DNA of 64,000 nt from positions 1-64,000 of the forward strand of contig JAXMBS010000029.1 in NCBI GenBank assembly GCA_046349775.1. The letters are read 5' to 3'. Both the position numbers and the translations under genes were made by a program. The notes beneath the pieces are model-generated. The model ran no database searches. It was given only the letters and a program-made list of their open reading frames with translations, and was not told the DNA's origin. Origin of the DNA: JAEUIG01 sp046349775 (lineage in GTDB: Bacteria; Planctomycetota; Planctomycetia; Planctomycetales; Planctomycetaceae). The number at the start of each line of letters is the position of its first letter. The first letter of the stretch is position 1. Below, in pieces: positions 1 through 9,682 of this stretch.

Positions 1-200
1 ATCGACCGGGGGAGTTTGCGTAGTCGGACAGCGATCTCGGCGGCTGGCAGTGCGTTCGACTCTAACTCGGCCATCAGATCACGCCGCTGTTGCGAACTTC
101 AGCACCTTGGCCAATTCGAACGGCTCACTGAATGCTAAGAAAAAGTCGCCGAACTTCCTGTTCGGCGAGTACGTTTTAAAACGTTTCGATGTCCGGAGAA

Positions 201-1039
201 TCACTCTTCAGACCTGTCCGGACCAATCCAGCCATTGGTCGGCTTGTCGCATGGATGAATTGTTCCTCGCGAAATCTGTAGCCTGAACACTTCGATGAGC
301 TCTGCGTCTGGATCAAATGGGCTGACGAGGACCTGGATCTCGTTGCGGTCAACGAGATCCTGATTCCTGGACGGGTCAGTTCTGAGAACAAAGAACTCCG
401 GGTGGCACATGAGGTCCACCCGCACGATCGTCAGAAACGCGGATTCGGTCATGACGTCGCCGTTCATCGTTTGGAATGGTAGCGGCACTGAAACGCGCAT
501 GCCGAAAAGTCGAACATCGCCGAGCCGCGGAAGCCCACAAGCGGACTCTCTGACTGGTCGTGCTTGACGATCTGCACCTGCGGGGCGGAGCCGATCTCGA
601 CATAGAGCGGTGCCGAGTCCAGCACGTCATCGACGTAGTCGGCGGGGTACAGCGCGTAGCCGTCATGCAGCCGACGGCAACGCGCCATGACCTGCTCGGC
701 CGTCAGGCCTTGGAGATGCATTTCTCCGTTCAGTTCCGGCCCGCTGGCTTCCGGAGTTAATTCGCGATTGACTCCCGCCCAAACGCGCGGGATCTGAATG
801 TGGTCCAAAGGGCCATGCATCTGGCAATCCAAGATCGCAACAACCAGCGCCAGGGCCTTGTTGAGTCCTCGCAGGTCATTCAGGCAGAAGCGATTACCGT
901 GGGCCGAGTACCGCGGTTTCAGCCTGAGATTCCTGCAAACGAGGTTGTTCTCGACTCCGCCCCAGCTCACTCCGTGCGGATATCGGCAGGAATGTTCGAG
1001 AAGATCAGACTGAGTTGCGGCGTCGCCGAGCGAAGGCAA
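201..1039 (-). pseudogene. hypothetical protein, frame broken near 500
   Basis: The minus strand holds a protein-like reading that runs from about 1039 to 501 and then continues one frame over from about 500 to the stop at 201. The two halves join naturally: the first ends in VGFRGSAMFDF and the second resumes with MRVSVPLPFQTMNGD. The break is close to position 498. I do not recognise the family; no signal peptide, membrane segment or catalytic motif stands out. The start is uncertain because the longest reading overlaps the end of the upstream PEP-CTERM gene by 35 bases, and an internal start is likely. It could be the second gene of a unit with that PEP-CTERM gene. Confidence is low because the only evidence is composition and the continuous look of the joined protein. 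Confidence 0.35.
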
Positions 1040-1720
1040 TCAGCCCGAGGGAGCCGAGGCCGAGCAGCGTCAGAGAACCGGGTTCGGGGACTTCGGCGGT
1101 CTCGGCCGTCTCAACGGTCACTCCTGCCACAAATGGAATGCCCTGCGGATTATTGGCGTTCGTCCCGATGAAGTGGATCGCCGTGAGAGTCTGATTCGCA
1201 AACGTGACCGGCAATTCAAACGTTTGGCGATCAAGCCGCGTGCCGCCTCCGAAGTTCGCCGTGACAATTGTCGGATCGGTGACGGTGTTGTTGAAGACAT
1301 TGTTGAGATAGTCGCGAATATTGAAGCCCTGCAACAAGTCGAAGCTGGCCGTCGCTCCCCCCGTTCCGACGAACTCGACCCGACCATTGATCGCACCCGC
1401 CCCGCCAAAGTACGAGTTGATCAGGGTATAGGCTGCAGGTCGGATTATAGATGCTGGTGGTGATTGTGATGTCGGACTCACCCGTGGGCATGCTGTAGAC
1501 GCCCAGGCTGTTTTGCGGACGATCCAAATGGCACGAGATCAAAGTCGACGCCGCCAGGCGGTCAAAGTGCTCAGCGCATGGGGAGGTTGTTGCCGTTGAT
1601 GGCCGTCCGCACATCAGTATTTACAAGGCTGTCGATGGCAACGCTGACGAAGCCCGCTTGAGAGGTGGAGGCGGACGCCAGAAAGGTCAACAGGAACACG
1701 GCCGCAATTCGCTTCGACAT
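1005..1720 (-). CDS. PEP-CTERM sorting domain protein (two frame breaks)
   Basis: The start at 1720 gives a clear signal peptide, MSKRIAAVFLLTFLASAS followed by TSQAG. The frame then breaks near 1573 and again near 1430, after which the reading is continuous to the stop at 1005. The C-terminus carries a classic PEP-CTERM signal: VPEPGSLTLLGLGSLGLIAF followed by an arginine cluster. Such proteins are exported, then recognised by an exosortase that cuts at the PEP motif and attaches or releases the protein at the cell surface. The body is rich in Thr, Asn, Gly and Phe, as is usual for the family, and shows no enzymatic motif. No exosortase is in the window. The two breaks look like indels because the protein character continues on both sides. 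Confidence 0.75.
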
Positions 1721-1994
1721 CGCCCGATTACTCCCGTGGTCAATTCAGGGACATGACAAGACGGCGTCTCGACGCTGCGAATTGATCGCAGGGCCAATGC
1801 GGCGAATCTTCTTCGCTGTACGTGTCCATATGCCGGTGCGGAACGGCTCTTACACCAAAAACCGGGAATTCTCTGAACTTTCGGTGTTGACGCTGCATTG
1901 TCCTCAGTCTGGCCTCGGTCGTGGGACCCGAATATCGTCGGAACGCCTTGTTAAGCCGCTGTCACGCACACGCATCTCGCCTATACGTGCACTG

Positions 1995-2552
1995 ATGTAC
2001 ACAACTCCGCCAAGCCTGCTGGAGCAGATCAGGAGCCCTTCCGCGGATCCGGCCTGGCAGAAATTCGTTTCGCTGTACACGCCGTACCTGTTCAGCCTGG
2101 TGCGTCGGGCAGGCGTGAGTCGCGACGACGCCTCGGACGTGGTGCAGGACGTGTTCCTGCTGCTGACCCGCAAGCTGCCCGATTTTGAGTACAACGCTCA
2201 ATTGAGTTTTCGCGCGTGGCTGCGAAAGGTGGTGACGAATCGGCTGAATGAGATCGGCAGGCGGCGATCTGTCCCGCTGTCGTACTCGTTGAACCGCGTT
2301 GAAGTGGAGGACTCTGCGGCAGCCGAGTCCCGCGAGGAGCAGGAATATCGCAGCCACATCATCGCCCGGGCGCTCGAAATCATGCAGCGAGACTTCGCCC
2401 CCACGACCTGGAAAGCGTGCTGGGAGCATGTGGTCTCGGGGCGAACGGCACAGGAAGTCGCGACGGAGCTGGGGATTTCCGAGGGCGCTGTGTATGTTGC
2501 CAAGTTCCGGGTGCTGCGGCGGCTTCGTGAAGAACTGGACGGGCTGCTGTAA
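1995..2552 (+). CDS. ECF-type RNA polymerase sigma factor
   Basis: About 185 residues from the ATG at 1995. A longer reading is open upstream but has no protein character and crosses the start region of the divergent PEP-CTERM gene. Region 2 is seen as DDASDVVQDVFLLLTRK with the following FRAWLRKVVTNRL helix, and region 4 as the helix-turn-helix QEVATELGISEGAVYVAKFRV. It should direct RNA polymerase to a small regulon. It lies 87 bases upstream of a kinase that begins with an anti-sigma-like zinc finger, in the same direction. In Planctomycetes, ECF factors of this type are often coded beside Ser/Thr kinases, and phosphorylation is thought to control them. That link is inferred here from position, not shown. 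Confidence 0.9.
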   Translation: MYTTPPSLLEQIRSPSADPAWQKFVSLYTPYLFSLVRRAGVSRDDASDVVQDVFLLLTRKLPDFEYNAQLSFRAWLRKVVTNRLNEIGRRRSVPLSYSLNRVEVEDSAAAESREEQEYRSHIIARALEIMQRDFAPTTWKACWEHVVSGRTAQEVATELGISEGAVYVAKFRVLRRLREELDGLL

Positions 2553-2639
2553 TGCTTTCCGGCTTTCGCGCATATTCATGGCAGAGGATTCGCACGTCCT
2601 GCCCACGGTTGTTTCGCGCCCTGTCGAGGTCTGCCGCTG

Positions 2640-4553
2640 ATGTCGTCGGACACATTATGCCCTGATCCGGTCCGGATCCGGCAGTTCGTGGTCGGCGACT
2701 TGCCTGAGGCGGAAGTCGACGCGATCTGCGAGCACGTGACCAGCTGTCCGGCCTGTACGATGATCCTGCGCAATCTGCCGCACGTTTCCACGCTCCTGGA
2801 TGACGTTTCAGCAAGACCTGATGCGTGGGCGCCTGATGCGGATGATCGCGAGGCGATCGAAGAATTGATCGAGCGGCTCAAGGCGCTCTCTTCGTCCGTC
2901 GAACCGCAAGTCGGCGCGGATTCGGCGTGCGCTGCGGGGGACGGACGGCCCGCGAGCGCCCACGACTTCGCGACGGACATCCGATCCGACATCAACCTCG
3001 AAGAACTTGCTCGGCCCTTGCTGGGTCCATCAAGCTCCGCAGGAGACTTGGGTTCGTTCGAATCCTACCGCGTTCTGGGCGTGCTGGGCGCCGGCGGAAT
3101 GGGGGTTGTGTTCGAAGCCGAAGACCTGCGCCTCGGCCGACGGGTGGCGGTCAAGGCGATGCAGCCGAGTCTGCTGGGACGCGCAGAACACAAGCTGCGG
3201 TTCCTGCGAGAAGCTCGCGCGGCCGCGTCGATCGACCACGACAACATCGTCCCGATTCATCACGTCGGCGAGGATTGCGGCGTCCCGTTCTTTGTCATGC
3301 CGCTGCTCAAGGGGGAATCGCTGGAGACGCGGCTGCGGCGAGCCGGGCGGCTGTCGATCGCTGGAACGGTGTCCATCGGCCGGCAGATCGCCAGCGGCAT
3401 CGCGGCGGCGCACGAGCGCGGCCTGGTTCATCGCGACATCAAGCCGGCGAACATCTGGCTGGAGCGCCGGGAGCAACAACTGCCGCGCGTGCGGATTCTC
3501 GATTTCGGACTTGCCCGCATCGAGGACGACGATTCGCAACTGACGAATTCGGGGTCGGTGGCCGGAACGCCGGCGTTCATGGCGCCGGAACAGGCACGCG
3601 GCGAACGGGCCAACGCACGCAGCGACATCTTCAGCATCGGTTGCGTGCTCTATTGTCTGCTGACCGGCAAGCCGCCGTTCACGGGGCGGAACTCGGCGGC
3701 GATGATGTTTGCCGTCATCCATCACCAACCGGAGCCGTTGGATGGGTTGCAACCGGCGGTACCCGAGGCTTTGGCTACGCTGCTGATGCAACTGCTGCAA
3801 AAAGACCCTGCACAACGCCCGAAGAGCGCGCGCGATGTTGCCGAGGCCCTGCAGGCAATCGAGCAGGAAATCTCGCGCGGGGAGCCGGTAGATGCCGGCG
3901 CCGCCGGTCAACACGCCGACAAACCAATCGCGCAGCCTCTGTCTGCCGGAAATGGAGCTGCAGCGCTCGACACGAATCGGGTCCGTTTGATCAAAGCGGC
4001 AGGGACGCAGCCCGATTCTCGCAGAACGGTGCTCACCGCGATCGTGTTGATGGCGATCGGCGCGCTGTGCGCCTTGATCTGGATCATGAGAGTCGAGACG
4101 CCGCATGGCACGGTCGTTCTCGAAATGGACCCGCAGCAGGCCGCTGGAGCCGAGGTGTCCGTCGATGAACAGCGAAGAATCATGCTGAAACTGCCCAAGG
4201 ACGATGAACCGATCACAATCGATGTCGATTCCGGCACGCACCAGCTCAAGGTCGAGAAGCCCGGGTTCAAGATCTTCACCCGCGAGTTCAGCATGGTGGA
4301 GGGAGACTGGAACGACTCCGGGTTCGACTTGAGCCGAAGAACGCACCCGGGGGGGCCGATGTCCCGGAGAACGTGCCCGCGACGGCCGAACGGGCCGCAG
4401 AGCCAGCCCGAGTCGGACGCACTGCGGGGATCCCAGACGATGCTCCTTTTCCGGACTGGTGCCGCGTCCCGCACAGGTGGCCGGGTTCCGCCGATGGCAG
4501 ATCGAAACGCGAGCGCCTCGCGGAGACATCTTCGCCGTCGCGTGGGAGCGTGA
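2640..4553 (+). CDS. Ser/Thr protein kinase, N-terminal part of a kinase-WD40 protein
   Basis: Residues 30-39 hold a zinc-finger pattern (H32, C36, C39) like that of ZAS anti-sigma factors. A PknB-type kinase domain follows from about residue 142: Gly loop GAGGMG, VAVK lysine near 171, HRDIKPAN near 264, DFGLA near 288 and APE further on. A single membrane segment (VLTAIVLMAIGALCALIWIM) lies near residues 463-484, then a PEGA-like beta segment. After about residue 570 the reading loses protein sense: a run of seven G at 4349-4355 shifts the frame, and the true continuation lies in the next frames and leads into WD40 repeats. The intact gene would therefore be one membrane-anchored kinase-WD40 protein of about 1250 residues. 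It follows an ECF sigma gene that it probably regulates. Confidence 0.88.
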   Translation: MSSDTLCPDPVRIRQFVVGDLPEAEVDAICEHVTSCPACTMILRNLPHVSTLLDDVSARPDAWAPDADDREAIEELIERLKALSSSVEPQVGADSACAAGDGRPASAHDFATDIRSDINLEELARPLLGPSSSAGDLGSFESYRVLGVLGAGGMGVVFEAEDLRLGRRVAVKAMQPSLLGRAEHKLRFLREARAAASIDHDNIVPIHHVGEDCGVPFFVMPLLKGESLETRLRRAGRLSIAGTVSIGRQIASGIAAAHERGLVHRDIKPANIWLERREQQLPRVRILDFGLARIEDDDSQLTNSGSVAGTPAFMAPEQARGERANARSDIFSIGCVLYCLLTGKPPFTGRNSAAMMFAVIHHQPEPLDGLQPAVPEALATLLMQLLQKDPAQRPKSARDVAEALQAIEQEISRGEPVDAGAAGQHADKPIAQPLSAGNGAAALDTNRVRLIKAAGTQPDSRRTVLTAIVLMAIGALCALIWIMRVETPHGTVVLEMDPQQAAGAEVSVDEQRRIMLKLPKDDEPITIDVDSGTHQLKVEKPGFKIFTREFSMVEGDWNDSGFDLSRRTHPGGPMSRRTCPRRPNGPQSQPESDALRGSQTMLLFRTGAASRTGGRVPPMADRNASASRRHLRRRVGA

Positions 4554-4924
4554 CGGTCGTCGAGTCGCCTGCGGATCGCCAATTGGCAACATGCGGATCA
4601 TCGATGTTGCAACTTCGGAGACGCTGCGCATCGCTCCCGCGCATACCGGCATGATCTGGGCCATGGACTGGAGCCCGGTCGAAGATCGAATCGTGACGGC
4701 GGGTGACGACGGCGGCGTACGGCTGTTCGATTCCGAAGGAGGGCTCGTGCACCACCTCGGCGGCTCCGGGGAACCGCGCCCGGTGGCGTTCAGTCGGGAC
4801 GGAGCCTGGATCGCATCGGAGGCGCCCGACTCGAAGGTTCGCTTGTGGCGCACGACGGGTGAACCGGGACCGGTGCTGACCGGACACAATTCGCAGATCG
4901 ACGGGGTCGCCTGGCACCCGTCCG
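4459..4924 (+). CDS. WD40 repeats, middle fragment of the kinase-WD40 protein
   Basis: This frame carries the start of the WD40 propeller: FRRWQIETRAPRGDIFAVAW, then repeats ending in GNMRIIDV, GGVRLFDS and SKVRLWRT. It is joined to the kinase through a short linker in a third frame (ADVPENVPATAERAAEPARV at about 4357-4416), with a second break near 4450 at a TTTT run. It is not a separate gene: it has no ribosome binding site, and its sequence continues directly into the next frame near 4922. Its role would be the extracytoplasmic sensing or scaffold part of the kinase. Confidence 0.65.
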
Positions 4925-6403
4925 GTCAAGAAGCTCGCATCGGCCAGCCTGGACGGCACCGTTCGCATTTGGGACCTCTCGAGTGCATGGAACACGCTGG
5001 GCATTCGCAGCCAGGAACTGAAAGGCCACCTCGGCGGCGTACTGGGATTGTCCTGGAGCCCCGATGGAGAACTGCTGGCGTCGGCCGGCATGGACGGCAC
5101 CGTGCTCCTGTGGACGGGCAGCGGAACTCGACACTCGACATTGAGCGGTCACGGCAATGCCGTCACCGCCGTCACCTGGAGCAGGAACGGAGTGATCGCC
5201 ACCAGCGGCGACGACAAAATCCTCCGGTTGTGGCAGCACGATGGTGCTCTGCTCAAAACGCAGGCTCTGGACGTGGGGCGGATCAACGATCTCGAGTGGT
5301 CTCGCGACGGTCAGCGACTCGCGATCGCGACCGACCGTGACGGAGTTCGCTTTCTCGACAATTCGGGTGAATGGAGCGGCGCAATTTCACTCGATACGGC
5401 GTCGACTCGAGCGATCTCTTTCAGCGGTCGAGGAGAACTTGCTGCCGCCGGCGATCACGGGTTCGTCGGGGTGTGGAGTACCGATGGAATCCGAACGGCA
5501 CAAATCAACGAAGACTCAACGATCGTCTTGTCGGTCAGTTGGAATCCGAGCGGCAGCCAGCTTGTTTCCGGCAGTTGGAACACGCCGGTCCGCATCTGGA
5601 CCGCCGGCGGCGATGCGATTGCAACGCAAAACGGCACGAACCCGACTGCCTGGAGTCCCACGACGGACGAGGTCGCTTGGACTTCAGGTTCGGATCTTCA
5701 CATCACAGGCGACGATGCGCCGGAACGCGTACTGCGCGGTCATCAATCGCAGGTCGACCATCTGGCATGGAATTCCAGCGGAACGCAGCTCGCTTCATCG
5801 GTTGCGAATGGCGAGATTCGATTCTGGAATCGTGATGGCTCGCCGGCCGGCTCAATCCGCGCGGATCCGATGGTCTCGGCATTGGCCTGGCATCCTGAGA
5901 AACCGCTCCTGGCCAGCGGCAGTGCGGGAAACGGCGACATTCAGCTCTGGGGAATGGATGGCAATCTCATCAAGCGCTGGAAAGCGCATGCGAAAGGGAT
6001 CACCGCGTTGAATTTCAGTCCCGACGGCGAGCGATTGTTTTCCTCGTCATACGATCAAAAGGTTCGCGTCTGGAACGAGGAAGGTGATGCCGTCGGTGCG
6101 CTTCCAGGACCGATGGCGATTGTGAGTGCGCTGGCATGGAATGCGACGGGCCGGGAGATCGCGACGGCTCACATCGACGGAGCCGTTCGACTGTGGGATG
6201 AGACCACATACGAGCCGAAAGCGACGACGATCATTTTTACAGATGGAAACTGGGCACGTTTCGATTCTAAAGGGTTCGCGAACTCCAGCGATCCGAACGA
6301 AATCGATCGCCGAATCGTCGTCGTTGCCGAAGACGATTCGGGAGTGCTGGGATTGATGACCGTGTCGGACTTTCGCAAACGGAGCGTCCCTCCCGGCAAT
6401 TGA
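4922..6403 (+). CDS. WD40 repeat domain, C-terminal fragment of the kinase-WD40 protein
   Basis: Read in frame from 4922 the sequence continues the propeller without a gap: KKLASASLDGTVRIWDLS, then repeat after repeat ending in DGTVLLWTG, DKILRLWQH, TPVRIWTAG, GEIRFWNRD, QKVRVWNEE and DGAVRLWDE. The first in-frame ATG is only at 5048, inside a repeat, which shows that this is a continuation and not an independent gene. The last 60 residues (NWARFDSKGFANSSDPNEID) form a cap that also ends similar planctomycete kinases. Beta-propellers of this kind bind proteins. Taken with the upstream parts, the gene has three frame breaks (about 4350, 4450 and 4922). Confidence 0.8.
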   Translation, partial: PVKKLASASLDGTVRIWDLSSAWNTLGIRSQELKGHLGGVLGLSWSPDGELLASAGMDGTVLLWTGSGTRHSTLSGHGNAVTAVTWSRNGVIATSGDDKILRLWQHDGALLKTQALDVGRINDLEWSRDGQRLAIATDRDGVRFLDNSGEWSGAISLDTASTRAISFSGRGELAAAGDHGFVGVWSTDGIRTAQINEDSTIVLSVSWNPSGSQLVSGSWNTPVRIWTAGGDAIATQNGTNPTAWSPTTDEVAWTSGSDLHITGDDAPERVLRGHQSQVDHLAWNSSGTQLASSVANGEIRFWNRDGSPAGSIRADPMVSALAWHPEKPLLASGSAGNGDIQLWGMDGNLIKRWKAHAKGITALNFSPDGERLFSSSYDQKVRVWNEEGDAVGALPGPMAIVSALAWNATGREIATAHIDGAVRLWDETTYEPKATTIIFTDGNWARFDSKGFANSSDPNEIDRRIVVVAEDDSGVLGLMTVSDFRKRSVPPGN

Positions 6404-6788
6404 AGTCGGTTCCGGAAGTCGTTCTCCGTCCGTCACATCACTGAACGACGTTCCGGCAGAGAAGCGGAACACGCTTATCGAGCGTCAGTCACATCGACCG
6501 AAGAGAAGTGCGCAGAACGCAAAGTGGGCAAATCGATGAACCGCGTGACGTGTTTCGAATAAGACTCGTCAGGTACGAACTACAGGACGGCGGGCTGACA
6601 TCCCAGTGGCATGAAGCAACCTGTTCTGTGCCTCACTCTCTTCGACCAACTCTGCAAGCGACTGCGCAAGTGCGACTTGCGATTGCGACCGCTTGGTTCG
6701 GGGCCAAGAGGTCGCGCGCTCGCGAATACTGCAGATTTCGCGACAAGTTCGGGCGTCTGGTGCGACGACGGTCTCCGTCAACAGAAAC
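6404..6788. other. intergenic region without a recognisable gene
   Basis: Open readings exist on both strands but none has a start signal, domain or convincing composition. I see only the end of the WD40 gene on the left and the terminator of the leftward tRNA on the right. Confidence 0.5.
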
Positions 6789-6815
6789 GCCACATGCGAC
6801 GTAATCGCATGTGGC
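6789..6815 (-). terminator. perfect hairpin downstream of tRNA-Pro
   Basis: An 11-base perfect stem (GCCACATGCGA against TCGCATGTGGC) closes a five-base loop. It lies 13 bases past the 3' end of the leftward tRNA-Pro gene and is followed on that strand by TTTCTGTT. This fits an intrinsic terminator with a modest U tract. Confidence 0.7.
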
Positions 6816-6827
6816 ATTACGAGTTAA

Positions 6828-6902
<75 letters not shown>

Positions 6903-7163
6903 CAGTGTCTTCGGACGCCCGCAGCCTCCGCAGGTCGCCGAATCGGACCGCATTCTAGCAGCACCCCTCAACCGGTCAACGCCGCTCTCACAAGCCCGCC
7001 GGGGCTGCGCAGGAACTTCATTCGGCAAAGAACGTGCTGAGCCGTCGATCCGGTTGGTAACGCCAGAGTCCGCAACTGCACAGCAGTGAACAATTCCGCC
7101 GCGGTTGGCGCTCAAGGATCGGGCGAACGTCCACTTTGAAGACAGTGGCACCACTGCCTGGGT

Positions 7164-7877
7164 TCACGCCCCGCCGAATTCCAATTCGAGGATTCGGTAC
7201 TTCGACCGGCCAATCGGAGCCCCGCCGTTGTGAAACTCCAGCCCACGATGTTTGTAGCCGTTGACCGCGCGGTGCGTGTGGCCAAAGTAGACATGCTGCA
7301 GACCTGTTTCCGGCCCGTGGCCGATGTCTTCCAGGTAGCTCAGAATCCGCCGTGCGACGAGCCGCTTAGGGTACACCGCTCGCGGCAAAACGTCATGCAC
7401 CTGTGAATTCACCAGCAGGTCGTACGCCCGATGCTGAAGCGGATTGCGCGGCTTGTGTGAGAACCGCAATCGACGCTGTTCCAGGCGCGCGGCCGTCATT
7501 TTGCGGTCCGCCACGTCCCCATGCAGGAACATCGTGTTCCCTTTGCGGAGGAAGAACCGCTCCCATTCAAAATTCGGCAGCGTTTGTGCGAGCAGCGGCA
7601 ACCGGGCGATCAGACCGGGATGATAGTCGTGATTGCCGAGCAGGAAATGCACTCGGCAGTCGGGGACGCTGATGGCCAGGTCGTGCAGCCACGACAGTGC
7701 GGCGTCGAGCGTGTGGTCTCCTGCGGGCAACGTCGACCACTTAAAATCGAAGATATCACCGCCGAGGATGCAGTGCTGCGAGCGCGCGGCTGCCAGTCGG
7801 ATGGCATTCAGGTGCCGCGCCCCGCGAGAACGGTTGGCGAACAGGTGCAAGTCAGAAACAAAACAGGCCTTCGACAT
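7164..7877 (-). CDS. metallophosphoesterase (LpxH-like)
   Basis: A 237-residue calcineurin-type phosphoesterase. All metal-binding blocks are present in order: FVSDLHL at residues 6-12, GGDIFDF near 39, LLGNHDYH near 79, FLHGDV near 115 and YFGHTHRA near 197. This block pattern and length resemble UDP-2,3-diacylglucosamine diphosphatase (LpxH), which acts in lipid A synthesis, but I cannot exclude another phosphoesterase. There is no signal peptide, so it is cytoplasmic. It stands alone between the tRNA-Pro gene and a leftward ceramidase-like gene. Confidence 0.85.
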   Translation of the reverse strand: MSKACFVSDLHLFANRSRGARHLNAIRLAAARSQHCILGGDIFDFKWSTLPAGDHTLDAALSWLHDLAISVPDCRVHFLLGNHDYHPGLIARLPLLAQTLPNFEWERFFLRKGNTMFLHGDVADRKMTAARLEQRRLRFSHKPRNPLQHRAYDLLVNSQVHDVLPRAVYPKRLVARRILSYLEDIGHGPETGLQHVYFGHTHRAVNGYKHRGLEFHNGGAPIGRSKYRILELEFGGA

Positions 7878-8001
7878 TCCAGGACGCCGGCCGGATCAAC
7901 GGCGAGAATGAGATATTGAAAGCAACTATACGCGCCAGTCCGCGCTGCGGGGAGCGTTCAGCGGCTGTTCAGCCTCGGCCGGCGCCGCGCGCGGCTCAGC
8001 A

Positions 8002-9378
8002 TCAAGGACTTATGCCGACTTCCGTGGCCTGCCGATTTGCCTCACCGACGATCAGATCCTCGACACTGTCCGACCAGGCCGACGGCAAGCCGTAGTACAG
8101 CATCGCCCCGCCCCCCTCATAGCCGCCTTCCTTCAGGACGCGTGCCGACGGGATATAGGCCATCACGTCGTTGGCGTATCCCGCTACCCACGTCGTGTTC
8201 GCGCCCAGTTCCGTCTTCAGCCGGATCGAGTAATCCACGACCACTTCACCGCCGAGGATGATCCACAGCGGACCATCGCCGAGCTTCCAGGTCTGCACGG
8301 GATAGGGATACGCCGAGGCGACACTGCCGGTCGATTCCAGTTGCTTCAGCAGCAGCCCGGCCCGCACGCGCTCGTAGCGGTTCTCGGAACCGAGTGTCTG
8401 CTGCAGTTGTTCTTTCGTCGGGATTGATGCAAAGCCGATTTCGATCTCGGTGTACACGGTCTTCAACTCACCGGAAATCGGATGCATGGCCCCGTCCAGC
8501 ACGTCGCGCACGGACCGCGCCAGTTGCTCGCCGTACTTCTTCGCCAGCTCGACCGTCCGCCGCGGCAGTGGATTCTGATCGGCGCCGCACCCGGCCCAGA
8601 ACATCGCCTGTGTGCCGGGCAACTGCTCCTCGAGCGCTTTCATCGCAAAACCCGGATGGTCGCCGGTCCACTGGTAGAGATCGAGAACCGTTGCATGGCA
8701 CGCATAACCGAACAGGACCGCTTTGAGCTTCTCGCCTGCCCGGACCGACAGCACCGGCACGTCATGATCGACCGGTCCGTTCAGCAGGCCGCGCTCGCGC
8801 AGCATCGGGACGTCCGCTTCTTTGTTGGTGCGCCGATTCACTGCATACGTCGCCGTGCCGCAGGCCCAGGCCAGCGTGACCGGCTCCATTTCGGCGGCCG
8901 CGTTGCCGACGGTTTGCACGACGTCCGCGATCAGCTTTGACGTATAGACGTCGATTTTGCGGTTCTCGGCATCGTTCAGTTCGAACATCGATCGCAGGTT
9001 GTTGCCGACGACCGGCCCGGTGTGGGTGTGCGAACAAAACAGCGCTACGTTCGCACGCGGAATCTGCAATGCATGCTCGATGCCCTCGCGCATCGCGAGC
9101 GACGTCTCGCGGTCCAGCCCGACAAGGTCCAGCGTCACGGCCGCAATCCGGTGGCCGTCCGGATCAGCGATCACGATTGCCTTGGCCCACAGTTCCGTCA
9201 ACTTCCCGTCAGCACCATGATTGCGACTGGCGTAGCCCGACATCCACATCGGCTCCTGCGGCGTGATGTTCGTCCGCGCCACGCCGGCCTGCCAGTCGCC
9301 GGCGGATACCGAATCGGGAACAGCGAAGGCGGCAACGCCGACAAGCAGCGACAAACCGATCAGACGTCCCAGCATCAC
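8002..9378 (-). CDS. neutral/alkaline ceramidase N-terminal domain protein
   Basis: A 458-residue exported protein with a signal peptide (GLSLLVGVAAFAVPDSVSA). After it comes the ceramidase N-terminal domain: AGVARTNITPQEPMWMSGYA near residue 32, and the metal-site motif FCSHTHTGPV near residue 112. Neutral ceramidases cleave ceramide into sphingosine and fatty acid using a zinc site in this domain. At 458 residues the protein lacks the C-terminal domain of true ceramidases (about 650-700 residues), so the substrate may differ. Planctomycetes code many such short homologues. It is transcribed alone. Confidence 0.85.
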   Translation of the reverse strand: MMLGRLIGLSLLVGVAAFAVPDSVSAGDWQAGVARTNITPQEPMWMSGYASRNHGADGKLTELWAKAIVIADPDGHRIAAVTLDLVGLDRETSLAMREGIEHALQIPRANVALFCSHTHTGPVVGNNLRSMFELNDAENRKIDVYTSKLIADVVQTVGNAAAEMEPVTLAWACGTATYAVNRRTNKEADVPMLRERGLLNGPVDHDVPVLSVRAGEKLKAVLFGYACHATVLDLYQWTGDHPGFAMKALEEQLPGTQAMFWAGCGADQNPLPRRTVELAKKYGEQLARSVRDVLDGAMHPISGELKTVYTEIEIGFASIPTKEQLQQTLGSENRYERVRAGLLLKQLESTGSVASAYPYPVQTWKLGDGPLWIILGGEVVVDYSIRLKTELGANTTWVAGYANDVMAYIPSARVLKEGGYEGGGAMLYYGLPSAWSDSVEDLIVGEANRQATEVGISP

Positions 9379-9682
9379 CGCGTCTCCCTTCCAAGCACTC
9401 GATTGTTCTGGCCCGCTAGACCTTGCATCGTGTCCCGTGGCTCCGACGATGTCAACGTGTCAGCGATTCCTGCCTCTGTCCCACAAACTCGCACCGTTAT
9501 GTAGCATTGGTCTGCGTCGCTAACGTTCGACCTGTTTTGCGGCGGGAAAACCGTCGGCGCGCGACGCCGTTTTGTAGTCGCCACCAGGCGACCAGACACG
9601 AAACCAGGACTCCCGATCGGTTTCACCCGGCATACGGCGAACTCCCGCGCCCGGTCAATTGCTTCCCTGCCAACCAAATCCA
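9379..9682. other. divergent intergenic region
   Basis: This region separates the leftward ceramidase-like gene from the rightward ABC permease and must hold both promoters. I see no clear consensus promoter, gene or strong hairpin in it. Confidence 0.4.

Noticed and set aside
50..286. Possible 78-residue gene at the window start
   Set aside because: No ribosome binding site or family resemblance, and it overlaps the more protein-like minus-strand reading.
3030..4889. Long minus-strand reading opposite the kinase
   Set aside because: Arg/His/Pro-rich shadow of a GC-rich gene; the plus strand carries all kinase motifs.
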